Assembly (NCBI GenBank): GCA_000469685.2 | Contig: LS997563.1 | Span: 33,138,468 to 33,202,467, forward strand | Direction of reading: 5' to 3' | DNA length: 64,000 nucleotides | Source of the DNA: Haemonchus contortus | Taxonomy: Eukaryota > Nematoda > Chromadorea > Rhabditida > Trichostrongylidae | Shown here: positions 37,800-48,999 of the stretch, in pieces | Layout of the letters: each line of letters opens with the position of its first letter | Numbering within the stretch: position 1 is the stretch's first letter | Notes under the pieces: model-generated | Told to the model about the DNA's origin: nothing | Databases searched by the model: none | What the model saw: only the letters and a program-made list of their open reading frames with translations | Program-made: the position numbers and the translations under genes

Positions 37800-38790
37800 A
37801 ATTGAAGTCTCGAATGGTATTCACAAATGTTGTCGAGTGTCGCACTTATCAGATTTTGTTATCAGCGAACTTTTCTTCGCTAAAGATTCATCACTAATTG
37901 GGAATCCCAGATCATAAGAGGTCGGACGAGTTTAATCACAAAAGATATCGAAACAAAAGAAACCTTGATGTGTCATTGAGTCAGAAACCTTGCTGGATAG
38001 CGGTCGTAGTTCAACACCGTAAAATAAACCAAATTTTCATCTCGTTATAGTGAATTGTCTTTGATTGGTTCCTGCTACTGCATCTACCTGTCTTAATAAA
38101 TCGAAGATATCAAAGAATAATGTTTGAGTACCAAGGTATGACTGTTGACATAAAGGGGATAACGAATGTATTCGCTTTAACCTTCTAGGCTCTTTGTCAG
38201 CCATTGTCAGTTTGTTAACAGTTATTGTCATCAATCACCTTCGGTCCCCTCGTATCCTACACCAACTAGTAAAGTGTTCCACCGTTAATATGAAAAACTC
38301 TGTAGACCTAATGACTCTCGTCTTCCATGGCTCGTTATCTCTAAAATTTGTTATCATTCCAAATCACCGAACATCTGCGGTCAATTCTTAATCCATATCC
38401 CTTACTAAACCAATACTCCACCGTCAATTCAAAAGAGGTAGCGGATCCTGCAGCTCTTGCCTTCTAGGGTGCTTTATCAGCTCCTTCTAATTGTTATCAC
38501 CTCTATCCATATCATCAATGTTTCCGTCCTGTTGCCTGTACTCCTACTAAGTTTGAACGCTCTAGGTCCTCGGAGACAATAGTTATGAACTTGCGACCTG
38601 AAATTTTTATCGTGCATACCTCGGCTCTTGTGAATGGAGTCCGGCCTTGCCAGTATCCATGAGTGTTCTCATCCGACCCACGTACTCCTACTAAGTTTGA
38701 AAGCTCTAGGTCCATGGTGACAGGGATATGGATTTCCGTTCAGACACACACCGACAAACCAACAGACACACTTAGCGAATTATATGAGAG
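37800..38790 (-). repeat. 145-bp-unit repeat family, copy D
   Basis: Inverted copy. The ttcgctaagtgtgtctgttg end is at about 38760-38783, with two degenerate units at 38515-38740 (ctaggtcctcggagaca, ctaggtccatggtgacagg). The right-half block containing agcggtcg and tcggacgagttt is at about 37920-38005, matching 24700-24790. Signature phrases and order agree with copies A to C, but sequence identity is low in the middle. Confidence 0.6.
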
Positions 38791-38917
38791 GGATGTAAGG
38801 TAGAGCTGGGTCATCCACATCACTACCTTTATCGTGATCATCGGTTTTACGGACGGAATGACCGACAAAAATACAACATACCGACAAACCAAGTTTCTGC
38901 TTCATAATTGAAAGAGA

Positions 38918-39087
38918 TAGCTTATCAGCACTCACACGGACATTGGATTGAGCCGGTCGGCCAATATTGGAGATATAACAGCAGTCAACAAAACATCAAG
39001 TCAGATCAAGTTACATAAGCTTTCAGCTCAACGGTTGATATTGGCCGACTAGCTCAACACATTGTACGTGTGAATGCTGATAAGCTA
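38918..39087. repeat. 170-bp foldback with TA-flanked arms
   Basis: The 50-bp arms 38918-38967 and 39038-39087 are inverted matches (gcttatcagca, ttgagc-ggtcggccaatat). Both outer ends abut TA. The inner 70 bp share aacagcagtcaacaaa-catcaag with the SINE copy i tail. It may be a small MITE or a rearranged SINE. Confidence 0.6.
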
Positions 39088-39240
39088 TGGCATATAAGCC
39101 ATTAAAAAGACGAGGGCAAGCGGGGCCTCGGTAGTGTAAGGGATAAATAGCACGGTTGCCGGGAAGCACAAATTCAGTAAAGTCCATCCGAGGTCGAAAT
39201 TTTGCCCAAAAACCGCCAACCCTGTGCGACAAAAAAACAG
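39088..39240 (+). mobile_element. tRNA-derived SINE, copy ii
   Basis: Starts near atggcatataagccattaa and gacgagggcaag. It has an A-box-like ctcggtagtgtaaggg (39127-39142), a weak B-box region, and the family tail gtccatccgaggtcgaaattttgcccaaaaaccgccaacc. It gives the uninterrupted version (gtagtgtaaggg) of the site into which a MITE has inserted in copy iv. Confidence 0.6.
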
Positions 39241-39454
39241 TGGGTAAAATAACAGCAAGGAAAAATCAGGATTCCTGTGAGAAATGTCCCATGAACAATG
39301 CAGTTTTCACGAATTTCTTTACAATAGATATGAGTGAAACCACGACGCTTTCAAAAGCAAGAAAAAAACCAAAACCTGGCATAATCGCAGCATAAAGGCC
39401 AAAGGGAATTGGGACTAGGCCTTGACAGTTTTCGTCTGCTATCCATGGACCCAC

Positions 39455-40807
39455 TTACCATGTTTCCTCGATTATCGCCCTTCTCTCACGATTGCCGCTA
39501 TTCTCATAACCACTACTAACCGAAATCGAATTATATTTCGTCGAATCAAAAGTTCATAATGGAAATGGAAATCTCAGCAAATTCACTCTATTACGCGAGT
39601 CGTGAGGTAAGGCAGGTAGGTTTGAGATGTACGGTAGTCGCAAAAGCGTCTTCATTTGAAGAGGTTCGTCAATAATCACTCCCTCCCGCTCCACAGCACT
39701 TTATAAAGCAACTTTTCATAGGAGAGAGGAGCCAGTGAAGAAGGAGTTCACTGCTTACCTTTTGCATTCTCTTTGATAGAATTCGATTAAAGGCAGTGTT
39801 TACAAAAAAGTTAGGGTACCTTTTTTTGACGGGAATTGATAGGACTACTCTAGAATAAAGCGATAACAACGAAACAAGCGCAAAAAACGATGAACAAAAA
39901 TAATTACAAAGGGACAAAAAAAGAGCTGGAAAGGGGGGTTGGACGTATTTCACATTGAAAAAACGACGGTTAGGGAGTGTTCGAGCGAGAATGCACGATC
40001 GCGACGCAATTTCCGCAATACAGACAACACATCGAAATTAACGGAGTTTCTGAAGTAAAAAAAAAACATTTGCATGCAATAATCTACACAAAATATGTTA
40101 AAATCTTCAATTAACTTACGAGAATAGTTAAAGAATGCTACCGTAAAAAATTAATAACAAAAAAAACAAACGATACGCGAATAATAGAAATAACAGCCGA
40201 ATACTAGCCCCTGTGCGAGGCGGTCGACCAGCTGATCATTCCTGGCAATTTGCCAGCTTGCGTATCGATTTTTCGCCAACTTCGCTCCTGTGCGAATGTG
40301 GTGAAGGACAATTGGAACAAGTAGTCAACCTAGCGAGGGCGGAGGCATCCCGTCCCCCAAAGTTCCTGCCCTTATCGTGCCCTATCCAGCCGTTTTCCGA
40401 TCTAATTCCTGCACAAATGGTATCAGAGGGGGCTTCGAATTCAAACCATGTGCAAATCTCCGAAACCATTTTTTCGTGAACAGTGCCTTTAAGCGTTTTG
40501 CGGAGAAAACAGTTACTTAAGTTCGATACTCAAAGCGAATCTCTTTCGCAACTTTTACGGTGAGCCTCCCAGACGCAGTCTTTGAGATAATTATTCTCTC
40601 TAATTATCTATAGTAATCATCTAATTGAAATAGACGGTTATTAAGCAACTTGACGGCTCAGTAATAGTTGTCCATCTCTCCTTTCGTTTTGTAGCCAGTC
40701 GCTCTTTATCGCCTCTCTATATGAGACAGTGAATACACTCATAATCTCTCTACTGTTGATGCTAAATGAAAAACTTATAAGAAAAGTCAGATTGTAGTGA
40801 TTTAGGG
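39455..40807 (+). promoter_or_regulatory. Upstream region of the PAN gene (block copy b)
   Basis: Aligns with 63049-63777 and, in part, with 36735-37274. A TATA-like tataaag lies at 39702-39708 inside the best conserved stretch (ctccctcccgctccac-gcactttataaagcaac). A TTAA-flanked transposon (39791-40488) sits between this stretch and the ATG. A possible upstream donor or trans-splice region (cagttacttaagttc, about 40509-40523) is partly conserved in the three copies. Promoter role is inferred. Confidence 0.45.
39791..40488. mobile_element. TTAA-flanked non-autonomous DNA element
   Basis: TTAA on both sides (39787-39790 and 40489-40492) encloses terminal inverted repeats aggcagtgtttac at the left and its counterpart gtgaacagtgcct at the right. 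The two paralogous blocks read straight through at this point (attgagcgtttct near 36960 and gttgagcgttttcc near 63431). Length is 698 bp with no credible ORF. TTAA duplication is typical of piggyBac-type and PALTTAA-like MITEs. Confidence 0.85.
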
Positions 40808-43800
40808 ATGAGCTTTCTTCCTCAAAACTTCAGGGCATCATTTCTGTTACTCCTCATCCTTTTCCAGGTATGATCATTCTGAATGTTAATTGCAAATGCG
40901 AAATGAAAAATGCCGTAAAAATGTCGCTATGGGGTAACGGAGCTCCTCGCAGCATATGGGAGCACTCCACTCGAAAAGAATTCCTTGCTTCGATTAGGCT
41001 ATCAAAATCAAAGGCTCGGATACGAACAATTCAATACAATTATTGGATTTCTTGAAAACTCCTTTCTCTGGTTCCAGTAGAACAATCTACATAAGCGAAG
41101 ACCCCAAAAGATTCTTGCCTATTCGACGAGAATGGTTTTTCATTTTTCAATTCATCGAGAATTACACTTCTCGTTCGAAATACTGCTGTGCTGCATTGAG
41201 AAAATTTGATCGTTTGTGGGTGGTTGCAAAGAATAAGACGTCACATTTGTGTGACTTTGAAGATGTAGGAAAAGAGGACACAAAATGACACTAATCTATT
41301 CAATGAGGATCAGAGTAGAGCATCATGATCACTTAGGACAGGAGATGTTCGAGGTTTATACGTAGTGTTTTATTAACTACCAGCAGTACGCGATGCAAAG
41401 TCTAACAAGGATGGCGATTTGTGGGCGAAACTTCGACCTTGGATGGGATTCGAACCCGTACTTGTGCTAAGCTATGGCATATAGGCCATTAAGAAGGCGA
41501 GGGCAAGAGCGGTCTCTGTAGAGTAAGGCTGCATTCATGGTCCCCCGGCCAGCCGGCCGGCGTGCCACGATGTAGGGGGGAGGAGGGCGGCAGACGGTTG
41601 GTCAGCCCCTTGAAGGGCTGCAAACAAGGAGAGACAAGATCAAAAAACCATTTGTACAAGCCCCTGGTTATTTGGTTTTTGGTCTCTCTCTTCTTTGTTT
41701 TCAACCCTTCAACCGACCGTCTGCCGTCTTCCTCCCCCTAGTACTGCCTCGTGTCGCTCCTGCCGACCGGCAGACTATGAAAGCAGCCTAAAGGATGAAA
41801 GTACGATCCCCGGAAAGGACAGGTACGGGTTAGAGTCCCGTCCGAGGCTGAAGTTTTGTCCATAATTCGCCAACCTAGTGAGTAAATCAAGCACTTTTCA
41901 AGTCATCCCCTGATTTAGCGGCAAAGAAAACTGACGCGGCATTCTATGGAATCTTATAGCTCTAATTCACCTATTACCAACGTTTGATCGCGGTCAATCA
42001 ACATATAGACTTGATCCATTTTTGAAAAGATAGTATCAATTTCGAGTTTTTTTCTTGAACTTTTTTCTCGCTTTTGCTATCGACGCGAGATAATCAGTTG
42101 ACTAGTAGTTTGTGCGCCTGCGGTAATTTTTAGGACAGATTTTGCTTGCTCGATTCATAAAAGCGGTCTCAGAAAAGTCAACGATCTGGTGAAATTTATT
42201 TGCAGTTCTGACTGGGGCTCAATCTAATTTTCTTGAGAGGCCTCTCTCATGAGAGGCCTTGCTGGAAAACAGAGAGAGGTCAAAGTAGATTCCAATGCTA
42301 AGGGCAAAAGTACTACTGTGTGAACCAGCAAGCAAGGATTTTTCTCCAGGTAGGCGTAACTACTTTTTTAAAGACGGTGGCTGCGAGTAAGATGTACTAT
42401 GAAAATCACGATCAGTTCTCACACATAAAGCCGATAGTAAACCGCAGTATATAGAACTTCTGCTCTCAGGTATGAGCTCTTCTCATGACATCACGACTAA
42501 AGAGTAGCGAAGTCCGTGCTGTCGAAATGTAAAGGCCGACCTCATTTTTCTTGCCGCTCTCCCTTAAGAATTCTTTCCTGTAAACACTGATTCCTGAGAT
42601 TCGTCAAAACTATCCCGGTCTCATCTAATGAATCGAAACACGACAACATCCAAACAAAAATAGTGCTGCCGAATCGATCGTACGGGGCCGCAAAAACCTA
42701 ATTTTCATTTCGACTTCAATCAGTCCTATCTCGGAATCCGTTCATTTTGATTTCCGATTTTGATTTTGATTAAGATAGGGCACGATTCCCAGGCATGACT
42801 CTCTCCCCCCCCCCCCCCACCCACTTATGATCGAGAGCGTAAGTACACCAACCTTCAGCTAATGACCATTTCTAACCAGAAGCTGAGAGGCTCCTCTCAA
42901 ACTGATTCCACTTCAGGTGGACCATATGCTCTTCTGCACATTCACACACTTTCATCCTGGTCAGGAAGGATATTATAGCAATAATAGCCGACAACTTCGT
43001 CCGCAAAAGACTCCTAACAGTACTGGCAGTTGTATGAAGATGTGCGCAGAAATCCCAGAGTGCGTGGCCGTCTCTGTCCATAATACATCAGGGAAAGTGA
43101 GTTCCTGTATTAGTGAATAAGAAAGGCTGTGTTGCATCATTTCAGAACATGGAGAGCTCGTTTATGGGGTGTGTTCATTGATATGCCCTCACTCGTAATC
43201 AAATCTAGCAAGTGATATAAAATAATTGACGTTTAATTTCAACAGTCCTAGACCCTCTTTTCGTAAAAAGACGAGTTTCGCTTTTGAACTCCTTGCACCA
43301 GGCTCCGGTGTTGAAGGTGATGGTGGGAAAGGGATAGCTCACGATGAACTATGGTTGTCGCTGTTTTGAGAACAAAAGCGTTGGTGTTAACATAACCACA
43401 TGTATTTCCCCACTCCCGGTTCTCCTCTGTATCATCTAGACATCTTCACATGGGTTTTCTTAAGAATTACCATCTCCGCTGGTGGGCCCGAGGTTCACTG
43501 AGGTAGATAGACGTAGACGAGCAGATATAAACTCGACATTGACATAATTTTCAATATGATGTCATTGTAGCAGCTGCTAACGCGGATAGCCATTTTCCTG
43601 TAATTCAGCCTATATTGTTCCGACTGCATTTGTGTTCAGCTACCAGTATTGTCTATATTGTAACTACTGTCTATGAGCTTACGATTAGAGCTAATCATTG
43701 GTTAATGTGTCGATAAGCAACAATAGTGATTATTATAATAGCGTAAACTCTCGACTTTTGAATTCATGCTAAGTCAAATGTTCTGTTTTCAGTTTCTCTG

Positions 43801-43927
43801 TTATTTCTGGGGAAAAGCCCAACCAGTCTATTACACATGGGAACCTGGTGAACACATATACAGACTGGACAGAAGCAGGACCAACGATGGTTGTCCTCTA
43901 GCAGAGAGTTTGTTTCCAGCATCTTGA
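40808..43927 (+). CDS. Secreted PAN/apple-type small protein, three exons
   Basis: Exons 40808-40867, 42917-43096 and 43793-43927 join in phase 0 with consensus introns (cag|gtatga to ttcag; aaa|gtgagt to ttttcag), giving 124 residues and a tga stop. Exon 1 (MSFLPQNFRASFLLLLILFQ) is a signal peptide. The mature part has six cysteines at residues 27, 59, 63, 69, 83 and 114. Spacing around GSCMKMCAEIPECVAVSVHN followed by FLCYF fits a PAN/apple fold with nested disulfides (inferred 27-114, 59-83, 63-69). Such domains bind protein or carbohydrate ligands outside the cell; the ligand is unknown. Exon 1 has two paralogues in the window. Intron 1 holds SINEs and a MITE. Transcript support is untested. 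Confidence 0.68.
41370..41466 (-). mobile_element. tRNA-derived SINE, copy iii
   Basis: On the minus strand it has the B-box acgggttcgaatcccatcc (41458-41440), aaggtcgaagtttcgcccac, tcgccatcc and ttgttagactttgca, in the same order as copy i. It lies head-to-head with copy iv inside intron 1 of the PAN gene. Confidence 0.65.
41467..41890 (+). mobile_element. tRNA-derived SINE, copy iv, split by a MITE
   Basis: The left part (41475-41526: atggcatataggccattaa, gcggtctctgtagagtaa) and the right part (41789-41890: taaaggatgaaag, ccccggaaaggacagg, ggttagagtcccgtccga, ggctgaagttttgtcc) match copy ii in order once the 262-bp insert is removed. B-box-like ggttagagtcccg is at about 41828-41840. Confidence 0.7.
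41527..41788. mobile_element. TAA-flanked MITE (Harbinger-like)
   Basis: Terminal inverted repeats ggctgcattcatggtc (41527-41542) and gactatgaaagcagcc (41773-41788) differ at two positions and are flanked by taa on each side (41524-41526 and 41789-41791). The body is a long imperfect palindrome (ggcagacggttggtcagcc against accgaccgtctgccg; caaacaagg-agagac against gtctctc-ttctttg). A 3-bp TAA duplication with GG-starting TIRs fits PIF/Harbinger-type MITEs; the superfamily is inferred. Confidence 0.85.
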
Positions 43928-45986
43928 AGATCACTGAACGATGAAAAGAAGAAAAACGGTTCCATGGTCTATTGTTCGATGTTAGAAAAACGCTTCGCTT
44001 TAAATGCTGTGTCGCTGAATGAAGTTGCGTTTGCTTCTCTACGCCTTCGAGCAGTATCTTCGGCATTGCAAAACACTAGGATCCTGTATGACCACATTTC
44101 AGCAGTAGTCGTGTTGAAAGAAAGGGATATCACATGGTTTCTGAAAGCCTGTGCACAAGAGCCCATACACTCTTCATGAAGTACTCTCCGAGTACTCAGA
44201 GTACAAGTCGGAAAAACATTCCATCTGCATTACTACATGAATAAAAGTGAACAACGTAACGTGATATATGTATAACGGCTATACATATCACATGACTCCA
44301 GAACATGGAGAATGTTTCCTATTCAAATGGTTGATCAGCCCCAAGAAAAGGCAGATATCTCTGACGTTTGAACATAATGTTCAATGCATTCCGAAATACA
44401 ATCGCATCAATCCAATTCGGTCCTCGTAGCATGCCTACCCTCGTACTGTCGCAGTTAATTCCATTCACGATTTTGTCGCAGACCTACCTCAACACCATTT
44501 AATTTACTGGATAGGCTTGCCCCTCATGACGCTTGCCTACGGAGCAACCCTCGCTGCATCGTGCATCGTGGCCTTACACTGTCCAGTGTGCTGCTCCTTT
44601 AGGCGTCCTCCAGGACCGTCAATCAAGGAATACACCACCGAGCGCTCTCCACGTCATCCACGCCTCGTTCACTCGGTCTTCCACTGCCTCTTTTACGCTA
44701 CTATGAGCATCAAGGTCACTGCCCACTTAAGTACTAATCACCTCCGACGGCCTCACCAAAATCGGCAGAAGTTGGCTCCTTGCGTTCCTTCGAAGTGAGG
44801 AAATTGGTGTTGATCAGCCAGAGCTTGTTCTCTTTCAGTATGCCACTTTCCTTGCCTTTTCTGGAGTTCTTCTCCACTAACCAATGTTCGCTGTAAAAGA
44901 TGGTCTCCGATCGAGCTGAAATCAGCTCCGATTCCTATAAGTGCACAATCTTGACGATGATTGAAAATGCTAGCTGTCAAGCTTGAGATCTTCCATTCTC
45001 CTCAGGAAATAAATTTGTCGCTATCTCGCTGCATCTCAACCTTTCAGCTAACCATGTTTCACGTCTCACTGACCGCAGTTCGATCACACCAATATCCACC
45101 TCTAACGTTGAATATATTACCGTAACCATACCTTACGGAATCAATCAGTTCGCAGTGATTACTCGATCACCTTTTCTCTTTAGAAGTTCAGAACCTTTTT
45201 CTATTCGGACTTCTTGAGAAAAACGCGATTCAGGCCTCCCAATACAATGTCCGAGCACTGCATACGGAATCGCAGCTGGATCACAATGCTTTCAGAACGA
45301 TGGCAAGGCGTAGTTTAGAGTGGGAACTGGATCTTCAAAGCATGATTGAGTTCTTTCTTTTCTGGTTTGACGTAGTGCCGCCACAAATGGCGCATACCAT
45401 CATTAGCATGAACCGGGAATTGCATCCTGGATCGATGTTCACCTGACCAACTGGTCGTTCCATTCTTCCGTGATCGGCTAATTATTATCAGGCCTGGGAT
45501 GGAATCCCTGACTAGTAGAACGAACGGCCACCGCCTGTTATGGGTGGCTGTCAGAGGCACCCCTAAAAGCAGGATTGGATAGAACTATAAGAATTTATCT
45601 TATCATTTCCTGTTGGTTTTTCAAGGACTAGATCGACAAAAAATTAGGTTCATTATCCCCCGTAGTCCATGCCCGTTATTCACCGAAGGTCCGTTCGATC
45701 AAAATCCAAAACGACCCTAAGTATAACAGATGTAGTGCCTAACATAAGTGAGCCTTTCCTCACAAACGTCATTTCAAAGAGCTCGTACATCCACTACAGC
45801 GACCACCAACTGTCTGATGGACTAAGAAATTACAAAGGGAGGAAAAAATAAAACAAGTTTTATGAACCATTGTGCAAGAAGTCTTCATTACAACAAATTC
45901 CACAAGCAGAAAATATAACGAGTAAATTTTCAACACCGGTATGAACAATGTTGAAAGAAGTAGATATTAGTATTAACAAAATACCA
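43928..45986. other. No gene recognised
   Basis: The region downstream of the PAN gene. Modest open frames occur (for example 44517-44798 on plus, 44753-44980 and 45315-45560 on minus) but none shows a family motif or a second supporting copy. The base composition at 44450-45550 is less AT-rich than its surroundings, so an undetected gene or relic is possible. Confidence 0.4.
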
Positions 45987-46043
45987 AAGCGTTCACTACG
46001 CTATGGCAGGATTCTCTTTCCTGCCATAGCGTAGTGAACGCTT
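45987..46043. repeat. Perfect 25-bp stem-loop
   Basis: The arm 45987-46011 (starts aagcgttcactacgctat) is exactly complementary to 46019-46043 around a 7-base loop (ttctctt). The perfect pairing could form a strong hairpin in RNA or single-stranded DNA. A role as a small RNA precursor, MITE remnant or terminator cannot be told from sequence. Confidence 0.9.
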
Positions 46044-46306
46044 GTAAAAATTAGATCTTGTAAGGTTCCCATGCGCCATTCATCTTTCACCCCGAACAAT
46101 AGGTGAGTGAGCTGTGTTGCATTATTTTATCGGCCTTTTCGTATTTTTACGACTTGATTATAGCAAGCTCTTCAAAGAAACCGCATATCAGGAAATTACC
46201 CCTGTTCAATTTTCTCTATCGCCTAAACCATAATGTGAGGGGATATTTATGAATACAATTCAATCGCCAACGCTCAACGACTAACTCGTCTTGTTTACAG
46301 ACAATA

Positions 46307-47525
46307 CAATACCCACCCTAATCATTCAAAAAAGGGCAAAAAAGACGCGGATTCGTGTCTTTTTCGTCTTTTCTCTATAACTAGGTGAGTTTGCACTTTT
46401 TCATGTATGATGTTATATAATTCGACTCAGCTCGTCGAGGTCTATAAAATGGTGAGTTCAAAATTGAGTGAGGTGAAACCGTTGTGTGTTAGAGTTGTGC
46501 ACATTCAATCACAAGAGCAAATTTCTAAGAATGTTCGATTGACGGCGCACATCAAAGCAAACAGGCAATCAATCAATATGCTGCCTCGGCCACTCGAGCC
46601 ACATGCCTAATCGGGTGGCCGAGTGGCGGAGTAGCATGGAAATATGGTGCTAGAGGTGTTAATTCAAAGTGTGATTCGTTAAGTGATTTTCATACCGCTG
46701 AATAGCTTTTTGGAAACAGATTTCAACGGTCTAGCATTTCATACGTTCACTTCAAATAAAAAAATATGTGGTTCAGTCTCCTGTCTTTGGGCTGAGATCG
46801 GAAGCTATTTATAAAGCCTGAGGATCCAAACAAGTAACTAAGCCTTATATCCGTGGTTGTTCACATAAAGTTCAGTATGAATACTTGCGATGATAGGCGT
46901 AACTTCCTCATGAACAACGAAATTCCTGCTTGAAAAAGCAAGAAAACGTGTGTTTTCTGCGAAAATATGCCGCAAACCGGAATTTGGACGATAAAAGCGC
47001 TTTTACTCTTGAACACATGCATACAATGTGTATACTGCACTATTCTGAAGTGTAGGTAGATCATTTACTAGCATTGGGAATCAACTCATATTTGCTATTT
47101 CTCAAATTAAAAAGTGGCTATAGTTCAAGATTGGTGCACGACTGAATTCGTCCATTTCGGAAAGCAATGGTACCAAAATGATGAGTAAATCATCAGAAAT
47201 GCAAAGGATTCTGCCTAGTTTTGAAATATGACAGCTCCCTAGAACTCACTGAATACTTTCAATGGAGGAGAATGTCTTCTGGTTATAATTATGGCGAGCG
47301 TCGCCGCTCGTGACGTACCCCCAGGAGCTTCAGTGGACCGAGGACTTAAAAATTAAAGTTTTCTAAATTTTGAACTCACCATTTTATAGATCTCGACGAG
47401 CTGAGTCGAACTATATAACATCATACATGAAAAAAGTGCAAACTCACCTAGTTATAGAGAAAAGACGAAAAAGACGCGAATCCGCGTCTTTTTCGCTTTT
47501 TTTTGAATAATTAGGGTGGGTATTG
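46307..47525. mobile_element. Long-TIR foldback element, TA-flanked
   Basis: Arms of about 155-160 bp, 46307-46464 and 47369-47525, are near-perfect inverted repeats beginning caatacccaccctaat. TA flanks both ends (46305-46306, 47526-47527). Each arm holds its own hairpin (aaaagacgcggattcgtgtc followed by tttttcg, about 46341-46370 and mirrored). The 900-bp centre has no recognisable transposase. It is probably a non-autonomous Tc1/mariner-type element. Confidence 0.85.
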
Positions 47526-47586
47526 TACTTTTCCAAATTCTGTTTAGCTTCCTCGATTTGCTCAAGCATACGCCTTCTTGCATATA

Positions 47587-47988
47587 CCCTAAAATTCCAT
47601 AGATAAGAGCGGGTGAGCCTACCGGTGAAAAATGAATTGGAAAAAATCGAAATTGAATGCAGTCACCCCTCTAACTTGATGGATGGATAAATTAAACCTC
47701 GAGGAAGAAGTTGAGAAGAAGCTCCGCCCCTCAACTCTAAACCCGCCCACTTAATAAACAATTTATATAAAAAAACAGCGATCCGTAAAAATCGCTGTTT
47801 TTTCTATATGAATTGTTTATTAAGTGGGCGGGGTTTAGAGTAGAGGGGCGGAGCTTCATCTTAACTTCTTCCTCGAGGTTTAATTTATCCATCCATCAAG
47901 TTAGAGGGGTGACTGCATTCACTTTCGATTTTTTCCAATTCATTTTTCACCGGTAGGCTCACCCGCTCTTATCTATGGAATTTTAGGG
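47587..47988. mobile_element. 402-bp palindromic MITE, TA-flanked
   Basis: Nearly the whole element is one palindrome, from ccctaaaattccatag at 47587 to ctatggaattttaggg at 47988, with TA at 47585-47586 and 47989-47990. The centre is aacagcgat-ccgtaaaa-atcgctgtt (about 47776-47803). The arms differ at only a few positions. Palindromic TA MITEs of this kind are common in nematode genomes. Confidence 0.92.
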
Positions 47989-47990
47989 TA

Positions 47991-48433
47991 CATATGTTCC
48001 GGAATACATTGTCTCCACAAGTTGCTATTAATCCCCACATGGTGAATATTTGATGACTAGTATCCGCTGTTCACCAAGCACATCATTCACTAGAATATGA
48101 AATTATTATGAACTAAGAAGAGATGCAATAAAAAGACGACTTAACGACATACATTCTGGGAAGTCTTTGTGTTCATCCTCACTGCTGAATATCTTCAACG
48201 TAGAACCACAAGGGGCTGCGAAACTGTCATCGGAAGGGCTCATAGCTTTGCGAACACGGTCCGCACACGCTCCCTTCAGCGGAGACCGTTCTCCTCTAAA
48301 AGCTTTACTTTCGAGATTTTTTTTGAGTTGATTTGAATCAAATGTAGGCTTTCTGATATGAGTGCTTTATCTACATTCCGAGCTTTATCTACATTTCAAG
48401 CGAGGCGGTGGTCTCTGTTGAAATTTTTTTGAG
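47991..48433. other. No gene recognised
   Basis: Sequence between the palindromic MITE and the terminal-exon relic. It may include intronic remains of the PAN paralogue whose last exon lies at 48434, but no further exon could be identified. Confidence 0.4.
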
Positions 48434-48502
48434 TATGCATATTTATGGAAAGGTTTGACTGATGACTGTTCATTACCAGAGAGCGTGTGTCCAGCATTAT
48501 AA
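48434..48502 (+). pseudogene. PAN-gene terminal exon relic
   Basis: Reads YAYLWKGLTDDCSLPESVCP then AL and a taa stop, matching the end of exon 3 at 43793-43927 (TNDGCPLAESLFPAS and stop). The downstream bases aagatcgctgagagatgag also match aagatcactgaacgatgaa after the stop of that gene. The first half of the exon is missing, so this looks like the tail of a lost paralogue just left of duplicon B. Confidence 0.6.
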
Positions 48503-48999
48503 AGATCGCTGAGAGATGAGCAATAGAAAACTAATAAATGGAGTTGATTGGGTGAACCATTTCATTGAAGATGGAGTGGAGATGGACGAGTGAACCATTT
48601 CCCATCAAAAGCAGCTTTCATTGATGAAATTTTAGAATTATCTTGTGGCTTATGGCTCTAGTTTCCAAATGTTTTATTCTAATCAGAGATTAATCTCAAA
48701 TACACAATCTTTTAAGCAAATGCGACTTCTTCGAGATGGATTTCTCGTTAACGGGAGAGTGGAAGATTAGGGAAAATGCTTCGACATGAGACATCATATA
48801 AGCCATGTTGGAAGCCACCATTATAAGCATTTTGGATTTCTGCAAAAAGTGCTTCCTTTTTTTCGATAATCTTATTCTATCAAAGAGCTAATTCCTGAAT
48901 AGCATTCTAGGCCGAATACCCAGTGGGTTAGTCGGTATCTGATGCAGCACCTCGACAATGACTACCCACCTTCCTGAACCGGAAGTACCTATGTGGAAA

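Noticed and set aside
44517..45560. Three moderate open frames (44517-44798, 44753-44980, 45315-45560)
   Set aside because: No family motif, signal peptide, splice context or paralogue supports them, and they overlap on opposite strands.
46612..46680. A-box-like tggccgagtggcgg
   Set aside because: No B-box or cloverleaf follows. The segment instead pairs with ctcggccactcg just upstream as a small hairpin inside the foldback element.
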